Origin: Rapana venosa
Taxonomy: Eukaryota > Mollusca > Gastropoda > Neogastropoda > Muricidae
DNA: 64,000 nucleotides
NCBI GenBank assembly: GCA_028751875.1
Contig: CM054134.1
Location: forward strand, 42,280,938 to 42,344,937
Direction: 5' to 3'
In this document: positions 55,687 through 64,000 of the stretch, one piece after another
Layout: each line of letters begins with the position of its first letter
Numbering within the stretch: position 1 is the first letter of the stretch
Notes under the pieces: model-generated
The model's database searches: none
Told to the model about the DNA's origin: nothing
Seen by the model: the letters and a program-made list of their open reading frames with translations, nothing else
Made by a program: the position numbers and the translations under genes

Positions 55687-57138
55687 GAATGAGACTGTAA
55701 CTTGTCCTCTGCTAGTCTCTGTAAGGTACACTAATGTACTAAATCATTTGTGCTTTTGTCAGTTATATTGTGTCCTGCTGCTAATGAATATTAGCTCTGT
55801 TGTCTTGTTTCTGCACAGCTTTTACCCCCCTGTGAATTGTTTATTTCAGTGATTATGGAATGGGGAGGGTGGGGTGGGGGGTGGGGGTTCATGTGTGTGT
55901 GCATTAGTGTGTGCCAGTTAGACTATTGTGACTCTTTTTAAAAACTTTTTGTGCATTTGGTTCAGGTTGTGAGAGTTAGGTTAAATAAAGTTACACTTTT
56001 TTAAAACAGCTGATGAACAGTCAGTCAATTGTACACAAAGATTATGAATTAAACATTTTGATGGATCAGGGGTAGGGTTTAATGCCTAGTACTCAAGACT
56101 GGAAATAAAGGAAAGAATAAAGCAAACAAACAAGGAAGCATATATAATGATCAGGTGTAGCTTTTCATAACTGGACCAGCAAAGCCGTGTTTATTAATCA
56201 GGTTTTTGTAGATTATATTGTACAGTATGAGCTAATGTGTTTTTATTAGCTTTGTACCATCGCACCACTGTTAATTGCTTCATTCTTGGAATTCTTTTTT
56301 CTTGGTGAAAAATGTCTGGGATTTTCATTAAGATGTGAACATTTTAAAAATAGACTTTCTGTTAAAAGTCTGAGGTTTTTCTTTTTTGAAAATCCTCTTA
56401 TATGTGATAGTTTGCACTTTGGGGAGAAATGAAATTTGAAATCCTCATTCACTCTAAGTCAGATCTCTTCATGCATGGAATTCAAAATGTTTTAAATACC
56501 TGTAGAGTGAAAGAGAATTGGGATGTGCATTGACTGGACATGTTATCAGATCAAAGTGTTCATTGAACTTGTTTTGTTTCCTCCTCAGCAACCTTACACT
56601 GACACACATGGTGCACTTGAGCATTGACACATTCATGCATGCCCATAGAGGTGCTGTTACATGTTCTGTGGAAAGTTTTTGACAAGATCCATTGTTTTGT
56701 TCACTGCCTTGTGATTCTTGTAGGATGAGCGCTTTGATTTGTTGCTTTACAAGATTCAGCGCTATATAAATTCCATACATTATTATTATTATTATTAAAA
56801 TACCCTCCAGGGTCCTACTTAGTACCCCCTCCCCCAACCCCTTATGGAAACTGTTTCTAACATTTTCTGTGGAAAAGAAAAGATAGCATTTCGATGTCTG
56901 GGTCATCTTTACCCTGTCCACCTGCTGCCTGGTCACACAGCAGCCTGTTGTTTTTGTGCCAGGTTATTTTCAGGCTAAAACGTCTTGAGAATCTTGAAGA
57001 TTGTTTCTGATCTCGAACATCTTTATGAGAGAGGATTTTAATAACCTTATGGCTTGTGAAAGGCAACATAGATGTAAACTTCTTTCTGGTAAACTTCTTT
57101 CTGGTATCACATACAAAAACTGCTTATATGTAATTTAA
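55687..57138. other. Intron stretch with one retroposon-type tail
   Basis: At 56720-56815, GGATGAGCGCTTTGATTTG, TTCAGCGCTATATAAATTCC and (ATT)n form a typical invertebrate retroposon 3' end. A G-rich GGGTGGGG patch lies at 55862-55890. Nothing else recognised. Confidence 0.45.
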
Positions 57139-57139
57139 G

Positions 57140-57558
57140 GGGGCGGCATAGTCTAGTAGTGAGAGCATTGCGCTCGCAATTTGATGGCCTGGGATCAAGC
57201 CTGGGTCTAATCTACCACCTGTTCAAGAGGATTTTCCCCAGGAGTTATCAGTACTGGCTCCACTCGCCTGAAAGTCCATTGGATGAGACTATAATCCGAG
57301 GCCCCATTTGCAAACACACGCAGAACATCTTGCGCACATATTAAAACCTGTTGTACTTTTCGCAAGAGTAGGCCATTTGTGCTGGTAAGAATAAATGACC
57401 AAAAAACCCCAACCAAACAAAAAGTGCATGCTGATTGGTGTCGTGTTTAGACATCATCCCAGAAGTCATAATGGGGCACCTTAATGGTGGGCAAAAACAC
57501 TTGTATTGCGAAAATGTCTTCAGTGTTGAGCCTTGGAGCTCAAACTGAGGAATGAAAA
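57140..57558 (+). repeat. SINE A2, full length
   Basis: Head GCGGCATAGTCTAGTAGTGA, core GTCCATTGGATGAGACTATA, body CATCTTGCGCACATATTAAA, tail GTCGTGTTTAGACATCATCC and GGAGCTCAAACTGAGGAA. Confidence 0.82.
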
Positions 57559-57610
57559 AAGAAGTAATTTTCTAGTTTATGTAAGTTTTAACCTTCTCCT
57601 TAATCAAATG

Positions 57611-57748
57611 CGTGGATTGGTGGTCTAGAGGTAACGCGCCTGTCTAGAATGCGAAAAGTCCGGGTCGGGTGTGTGCGTGGTTCGTGTCCCGTTTGGGCCC
57701 GAAATTTTTCCCCCATCCATTAGACCATGAGTGGTGGTCTGGGCGCTA

Positions 57749-57779
<31 letters not shown>

Positions 57780-58045
57780 CGTGTGTTACACAAAATTTTC
57801 AACGCACGTAAAAGAACCCACGGCAACAAGAGAGTTGTCCCTGGCAAAATTCTTAGAAAAAAGCCACTCTGATAGGGAAACAAAAACAGTTGCAGACCAA
57901 AAGAAAAAAAGAAGAAAAAAGGGTGGCACTGCTCTTGTGGCGACGCGCTCTCCCCGGGGAGAGCAGCCCGAATTTCACGCAGAGAAATCTCGTGACTTAA
58001 AGTGGTATAAAATAAATAAAATAAAATAAAATAAAATAAAATAAA
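57611..58045 (+). repeat. SINE B: different tRNA-like head, same central domain
   Basis: Head TGGTGGTCTAGAGGTAACGC then GCCTGTCTAGAATGCGAA, a tRNA-like box A and anticodon-arm region, with box B-like GTGGTTCGTGTCCC. The central domain GTCTTTCAGATGAGACGATA and AACCGAGGTCCCGTGTG matches SINE A. The remainder (CACGTAAAAGAACCCACGGC, GACGCGCTCTCCCCGGGGAG) and the (AAATA)n tail are its own. GC-rich and little decayed, so probably young. Confidence 0.88.
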
Positions 58046-58216
58046 TGTTCTTTTTGTCTAATTTTTGTTTGTTTCATCCACTTGCTGTTATACAATTGTT
58101 AATGTGGCATGTCCTCATTTTGTGCATGTTTGCAAAATTTCCGTAATTGTATGTGGATTTTTGGTGTATGTCTGTGTTCAAGCATGACATATTTCCTTTT
58201 TTTCTGCTTATTAGTT

Positions 58217-58252
58217 TGTTTGTGTGTCAGTGTGTGGGGTGTGTGTGTGTGT

Positions 58253-58286
<34 letters not shown>

Positions 58287-58294
58287 TGTGTGTG
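58217..58294. repeat. (GT)n microsatellite
   Basis: Interrupted GT repeats, about 78 bp. Confidence 0.95.
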
Positions 58295-58458
58295 CAAAAG
58301 ACACTAGAACCTTATGAACATGGGTTATGCTACATTTTGTGTGGACTGATAAAAACACAGAGTGAACAAGTTGTTAGCTTTATTGCAGATACATAAATAA
58401 CATCAAAATATTTTTTGTCATTTCTGAAGGGTCTTGGTGCTTCGTCTACCAGGTTTTC

Positions 58459-58692
58459 TTAATTGACGTGATGTTGCTCCTCTTGTGCTGCTCCATCCGA
58501 TGCCATTAGCACCCAGCCACTCACACAGGCTTGGTTTGCAGCAGTCCGAGAATTAGCAGTCCACAGGGAACAGTTAGTATTGAGTGCTAAAAAGTTACCA
58601 GCCAGAGGAAAGTCTTCACTGCAGTCTGTTACCTCTGTGGTATTTAGTAGTGCTTGATCTGGTATCATGTGGGTGAAACACATGATGGTCAT
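58459..58692 (-). CDS. Possible minus-strand terminal exon
   Basis: A 77-codon open frame (MTIMCFTHMIPDQALLNTTE to AAQEEQHHVN) is followed about 75 bases after its stop by AATAAA (reverse of TTTATTG near 58378-58385). An acceptor-like GCTGCACTAG lies upstream of the ATG. Length and polyadenylation signal are suggestive, but no family is recognised. It could be chance. Confidence 0.2.
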   Translation of the reverse strand: MTIMCFTHMIPDQALLNTTEVTDCSEDFPLAGNFLALNTNCSLWTANSRTAANQACVSGWVLMASDGAAQEEQHHVN

Positions 58693-58699
58693 GATGGAT

Positions 58700-60472
58700 C
58701 AATAACTGACTAGTGCAGCACAGAGAAATCATTGTTCTTTTCCATATCATTTGCTGCATATGCAGCAAGAGATGCCTAGCTCTTGGGTACCTTCTTTAAA
58801 AAAATTTTTAATCTTAGGTCTAAAATTGACTTTTGCTGCATTTGTGTGTCAGTACGATGAAATAAGTGCTTTATGGAGGGTTACTCCTTGATCTTTTTTA
58901 ATGTTTCTTTGGCTAGCTTTTTTAAAATTGTGAATTCCAGCATCTCTTTTCATTTATTTGGTGAATATTTCTGGATTTGATCCTGTAAGTTTCTGATGAA
59001 ACTACATCCAAAATGTGGAAGAGTTGGATTGGTTCTTGCCAGAAGATTGTTGCTTTTGACTTTTTGATTACTGAAACTTAGTTGGATTTACTGCAGTTCT
59101 GTTACACACTTATAAAAAAAAAAGAAAAGAAAGAAAGCCATTGTTACTTTCTTTAGTGTGAAGTTGTCAAGCTGAATTTTTGTAATGCCCAGAAATGTTA
59201 GTATAGTTTCAATCTTCCTTTGAAGAAGTAAGTTTCATTTGTGACATAGAAGCCCTGGTGTTGGGTTCTGAAGATCTACCATCAGCTTTTGTTGTCATCC
59301 ACCTCATTCCATTGAGGTTGCTTGGTTGGAGAGGTTTATCTTTGGTGTTTTGATGTGCTGTTTGCAGTTGTTATTCTTTAGCTTCGTGGATCTGCTGCAT
59401 TTGTTTTTGCTGACCATGGTGGAGTGGTTATATTTTGAAAGTCATCGTGGAATTGGACTTTTGAATTAAATCTGAACTACAGGCTGCCATTCTTTTGACT
59501 TTACATCTTTAGCTTGGTTGTTGAGTTAGCATTTGTCATTTTCAGTCCCCTCTGCAGTTGTCTAAATATTGGAATAGGCCTTATTTCATTATTTGTTTTG
59601 AAACAAGGATGATTTGATTGCTTTATCTGTTGTTTAATTGTCCAATATTTCTACTCTATAGTTATTGATCATTTCCATTAATGTGGCTTTTTTGTTCAGA
59701 ATTCTTGAGTTTGTGGTTCCCATCTTTAGGATGGCCTTAGCAGAGAGAGAGGATGTTGTGAGAAATAATCTCTCTAGGGTTTGACTGTTTTTTCATGGTA
59801 TTTAACTTAGGTAAAACTCTCTGTGTGTGAGTGTAAGTTTGGGAGTTACTCAAATAATGATAATGATAAATTATGATAACATTAATGTTGTGATATTATA
59901 GATCTACTCAGTACAACCCTATTCAGGAGTCTCAAACTAAGCAGGACTTCCATAGCATCATCACCATCATCTTAATCTCCATTGATCATTATGTGCTAAC
60001 AGAAAGGAAAGTTCTGTCAGTGTGTGCATGTGTGTGGGAGTGTGCATGTGCACTTGATTGAATGAGGGAGTGAGCTAGAATCAGGGAGGAGAAGAGAGAT
60101 ATGAGAGAGAGAGGAGATAAGATAATGGCAAATTAAAGTTATTAGCAGACATTGTGGTTAGTTTTGGAAGACAGAAATGTTCATATGATATTGTCATCTT
60201 CATTTAGATGTGTTTCTTTTTCTATAGATTTATCATATGCTACATTCTTTTTGTTATTGTGTAGATTTAGAATAAAGGTTCCTGAGTGTGCATAATCTTT
60301 AAATAATAAGAATTGATTATGATAACTTTCAAGGGCAAAGAAAAAAATTATGATAACTTTTAAACTGTCTGAGGCTTCTTAAAACTAAAAGATATTTTCT
60401 TCAGAAAAATATAAGACCAAAAAAATGAACCTACCAAATAGAATTTCTCAGCCGTGTTTTTGACACTGCCAG
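58700..60472. other. Long stretch with no recognised feature
   Basis: T-rich, no SINE head, RT motif or SETD2-like exon recognised, and few simple repeats. It is the least repeat-dense interval of the window. Confidence 0.4.
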
Positions 60473-60605
60473 ATGAATGGAGATGGAGAAGAGTGACAAG
60501 ACAGAATTGGGTGCCGTGAAGACCCTGCGCATTACCCTCTCAGCACAGCAAAGACAGAAGGGACAGCAGACTTCTGACAGGATCATCGTCACTTCTCGTC
60601 TATAA
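60473..60605 (+). other. Small ORF or alternative SETD2 terminal exon candidate
   Basis: An acceptor-like TTGACACTGCCAG ends at 60472. Joined to exon 11 it would add MNGDGEE and a stop. In another frame, an ATG at 60477 opens 42 codons (MEMEKSDKTELGAVKTLRIT...), with less AT-rich, coding-like composition than its surroundings. Neither reading is backed by family similarity. Confidence 0.2.
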
Positions 60606-61957
60606 AGGGTACTCCATTTGAGCTATGATGTTTCATCTGCTTTGACGTCATAATCATGTTCCAGCTGTGGTGCCTTTCTCCAAATTTTCAACAACAAACT
60701 GTGCTGTTAGCTTGTCAGTTTGCAGCTTTTTCAGTTTGTGAATGGAGTCTTTTTGTCAGTTTAAGTCTCTGTAACATGTCAGAACTGAGGAAAGAGCTGT
60801 TTTTGTTGTATGTTGCTCTTTTGCTGTGATATTCAAATTTTATGAACCAGTCCTGAAGAAGTGATTTTTGTGCCTGTATAGTCATTCAAGAAATATGCTG
60901 AACCTGTACAAGTTTCCATTTCATTTGGATCAGGACCTTTTCGGAAGGAAATGCATGAATTAGCCAGGTGACAAATACAAGTTGAGGTCATGCTGAAAAA
61001 TATACAGAGCCACTCAGAAAAGAAAGAAAGAAAGTCTGCATATAAAGTAAACCTCAAGGACTGTTGTCAGAAAACAGGAGAAAGGAAAACTGCATAATGT
61101 TCAAGGTCTTTATCGCAGTTCCGTTTATTTAAAAGTTTTCTGCTGTTTTGTTTGCTGTGTCATAGTATTAGAGGTCTGAGGGTGTCAGTAGTTGTAGGCT
61201 TTGCCGTTTGGATCTCAAACAAGTGAATGAAATAGGAGTGCTGATGTTGAGAGGATAATCCATGATAATCTGCAGTCTCTTGTCATCGGGTATTTACTTG
61301 GACAATCAAAATCCATCTGTTCACATTTCTGGATCTCTGTCATTGATATAAAAAGCAATATCAATATAAAAGGGACTCTATGACAAAAAGCTTTTGGAGT
61401 ATCAAAATCTGGCTGAGGAATTCTATTCTGTTATTTTAGTTTACAATAATTTGACATTTCTTTCATATGCTGATAGGTAGCATTTGCACAGTTTCATGAG
61501 AGTTTTTTTTTTTTTTAAAAGAACTTGATAGTATATAGATAAAATGTGTAGTACAGTGAAGAGTATCAAATAAAATGTGAAGAAAAATAATAGACAATTT
61601 CAAAGTCACAAAGAATTTGAAATATACTGAGAATAAAAATAAAAGAGTTGAAAGTAAGCCTATATTTTGAAAGAAAACAAAATAAGAAATTTGAAGCACA
61701 CGTTGATTTACTTAGTGCATTGGTTTACCAACCAAAATATCAAAAAGGTTTGGGGAGGACGGTCAGAATTTGTAGGCTAGTCAGGACAGATGATCAAGTC
61801 AGAGGATAAATCTAAAGGCTATAAGAGCTTGTTGAGGTCACTACTTGTCTATAGAATGCAAAGCATTCCATCATCCATGCTTGCCATTTTTAGCTTGAAA
61901 CTCATCTTTTCTTATTTCTGGCATAAGCAGTTACTTAGTAATTCTACTTTTTGTGCA
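60606..61957. other. Intron stretch, no recognised feature
   Basis: AT-rich sequence without recognised exon or repeat family; a T run at 61503-61516. Confidence 0.4.
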
Positions 61958-62115
61958 GTGTTGATTTTAGGCTGTGCCATTATGGGATTCCCTCATCATT
62001 TTCTCTTTGGGGTACAAAAATTTTGTACACAGTGCACCCAGTGGACACAAAATTAAACAAGACCACATTAGTGAAATACAAGTGTGCCATCACAGCTCCA
62101 GTATGTATAACTTTA
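61958..62115 (+). repeat. Repeat F, copy 2
   Basis: Matches 42955-43120 in order: TGTTGATTTTAGGCTG, ATGGGATTCCCTCATC, CAGTGCACCCAGTGGACACA and AAGTGTGCCATCACAGCT. A reverse CCAAT box (GATTGGCCG) follows near 62160, then ATGGCGAGCAATGC at 62234. Confidence 0.65.
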
Positions 62116-62260
62116 TTTAAGTTGACTAAATCTGAGAGCCATTTTCTTTGGGTGATTCTGATTGGCCGACTGTTTCAGTTCTAACCAACCACTGTTCACT
62201 ATTTAGCCAATATTGCACTTCATTTTAAAAACAAGATGGCGAGCAATGCAAAAGTTATGA

Positions 62261-62505
62261 GATGTGATTCAGAAAGCAATGACCAAAGCAGCACATGAGT
62301 TACAGAAACAGGCTGATTTTAATGATTCAGAAAACAATTACCAAAGCAGCACAAGAATGATAGAAACAAAGTCTGAGTTTAATGATTCAGAAAACAATGA
62401 CCAAAGCAGCACAACAGTTACAGAAACAAGAGTCTGAGTTTAATGATTCAGAAAACAATGACCAAAGCAGCACAACAGTTACAGAAACAAGAGTCTGAGT
62501 TTAAA
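62261..62505 (+). repeat. 62-bp tandem repeat, about four units
   Basis: Unit: GATTCAGAAAACAATGACC, AAAGCAGCACAACAGTTACA, GAAACAAGAGTCTGAGTTTAA. The last two units are nearly identical; the first is the most diverged. One frame stays open through most of the array (units read NDSENNDQSSTTVTET), but the unit length is not a constant multiple of three, so coding is doubtful. Confidence 0.85.
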
Positions 62506-62520
62506 TTTGGTAGGTACAGA

Positions 62521-63612
62521 GATTTTCTCTTCATCTCCTTGTCAAAAATGAGTACTCAGCTTTGTGTCTGGCCAAATTAATGTAATTGCGCTCTGGCTTT
62601 AATTTGTAACTGTTGTGTGAAGGCTGCCTGGTTGTGCAAAGATCAGAAGACAGAATATTATCAGAATATTATGATATATATTTGCAGAAACTTGTTGAAG
62701 TGATCACACACTATTTTTTCGTGGAATTCAACTCCCTCATTGCATTTGCCAGGTTGACTGCAGCTGTTGATTATCAGAGTAATGAGATGATAAAAGCCAG
62801 AGGTTGGCCAGCACAGTGTGTTCACACTTAGAAGGGTGGGGAGAAGCAGGGTAGATCATAGGGACAGGAGTAGGTTGTGGGATTTATGGGGTTTGAATTC
62901 CCCCATTTTGTCTTCTTTTATCAAAGTGGATAGATCTGTGCCCTCAAATGTGTTGTTTTTTTAAAAGTTAGAATCAGTGAATCATAGAATAAATTCATCT
63001 TTGAAAAAACAAAAGGAACATCTCCCATGCAACCGACAGACTCCACAACCCCCCCCCCCCCATCCCCGCATCAAAAGATACACACACACACACACACACA
63101 GAGGCAGGCAGAGGGAGGGATGCGTGATAGTCTACATGCTGTACAAGGGTTGGCTTGCTTTAAAGTTAATGAGCCACAGCTAGGAGAAGAAATAAAAAAG
63201 ATCCTCATTAGTGAAAGCCTTTTTTCCCCTTTATGATTCATGCAGAATGTCATCACCTCTCATTAAAATAGTCGTCAGTTTCTGGAAAGTAACATCAGGA
63301 ACCCCATAAGACAGTGATAGGGATGTCCTGAAAGTGATTTCTCCATGCAGTCAATTGCGTTAAACAATACAGTGAAAACAAATATAGGCCTAGCTCCTGT
63401 TTACTGTGCATTTTACCTTTCCATGGATCACAAAAAAGTTTGTAACATATCAAGACTTGCTTTGTGTTATTTCTTTTTCATTAGATATATAAAAACTATA
63501 ATCAATAGAAAGTGCACTATGCAGATGATACATTGTGATTACGTCTATCACCTATTCTTGAGGGGATAGAAGGGGGAGGAATACACAAAATCTACATATT
63601 TAAAAAGCAATA
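62521..63612. other. Intron stretch with simple repeats only
   Basis: A C run (63050-63061) and a short AC tract (63080-63100). No gene recognised. Confidence 0.4.
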
Positions 63613-63682
63613 ACTCCCATAGGGATACCAGGGGCCTGTCAGTTTAAATGGCATCTTCACCTTCTGGAAATTCATAACATTT
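63613..63682 (+). repeat. SINE C, hairpin-end fragment
   Basis: CTCCCATAGGGATACCAGGG, GGCCTGTCAGTTTAAATGGC, CACCTTCTGGAAATTC, then divergence. The start matches the 5' end of the minus-strand copies. Confidence 0.6.
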
Positions 63683-64000
63683 CTCTCCCAAGCCCAAGTT
63701 GGATACTCTGGGATCTGGGTTGCTGTCTGAGTGTTTGAGGAAGAAAAAGTCCACTTCACACAGCAGCATGTCAGTTCTTTCTGATTCTAGTTGGTCCTTG
63801 GGTGAGGCATCCATAGAAGAGACATATGGAATGCATATAGACATGTCAGATAGCACACAGTATCTTGCAAAATGTTCATTTTTCAGACCTTTGCTGTGAT
63901 GATGGTTGGTTACAGTAGGCAAAAACAAGCAGGAAGGAGACAATTCATTTTCAATGTTCTTAGGTTGTCCAGAGTTTCTGAGTTCTTTCTCTGTCTCTGT

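Noticed and set aside
62261..62505. CRISPR-like array
   Set aside because: The units are contiguous tandem copies with no unique spacers, and the genome is eukaryotic.

Overview
The window is animal nuclear DNA, probably from a lophotrochozoan and most likely a gastropod mollusc. That guess rests on introns of several kilobases, very dense tRNA-derived SINEs and decayed LINEs, and long (CT)n, (AC)n and (GT)n tracts; the species cannot be fixed from sequence alone. Two conserved genes can be read exon by exon. On the minus strand, three exons (9098-9065, 3236-3073, 340-209) encode translation initiation factor eIF1, whose last few codons lie beyond base 1. On the plus strand, exons from 14806 to 54536 encode the H3K36 methyltransferase SETD2. 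The two genes are divergent, about 5.6 kb apart.

SETD2 fills most of the window. After a 10-codon first exon, a proline and lysine rich exon 2 and a short exon 3, one giant exon (29234-40650, 11.4 kb) encodes about 3,800 residues of disordered, SR-like, acidic and Q/P-rich sequence. Five exons (42033-50381) then encode the AWS and SET domains, exon 10 (50950-51085) the post-SET motif, and exon 11 (54402-54536) a helical segment. All splice phases agree. The giant exon is open only if one base is restored in a T run (31145-31148) and one in a C run (39558-39562). At least 4,249 residues are encoded here; the WW and SRI domains expected at the C terminus are not in the window. Two short frame-preserving candidate microexons lie inside the SET region (49166-49180, 50658-50687).

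Most remaining DNA is mobile-element debris. (1) One nearly complete but broken LINE with endonuclease and reverse transcriptase (21973-25181), a 5'-truncated relative (4833-5623) with a perfect 13-bp target-site duplication, and three remnants of other LINEs (26405-27525, 51436-51690, 52998-53483). (2) A modular SINE group, called A and B here, sharing one central domain but carrying different tRNA-like heads and different tails. (3) SINE C, with a hairpin at one end and a (GAA)n tail like that of the LINE fragment at 52998-53483, and clear target-site duplications. (4) A SINE made of a tRNA-like head joined to a 5S-rRNA-like promoter segment (8127-8418, second copy near 9868-10193). (5) A tRNA-headed repeat of about 740 bp (D) and a 420-bp element (E) with tRNA-like sequence inverted at its two ends.

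Inside SETD2 intron 5, on the same strand, is an uncharacterised two-part open reading region (43500-44863) with two apparent frameshifts, preceded by a promoter-like block with three TGACGT-type sites. Part of its upstream sequence recurs at 61958-62115. From 54537 to the end no further SETD2 exon was recognised; the interval holds SINEs, simple repeats and a 62-bp tandem repeat.
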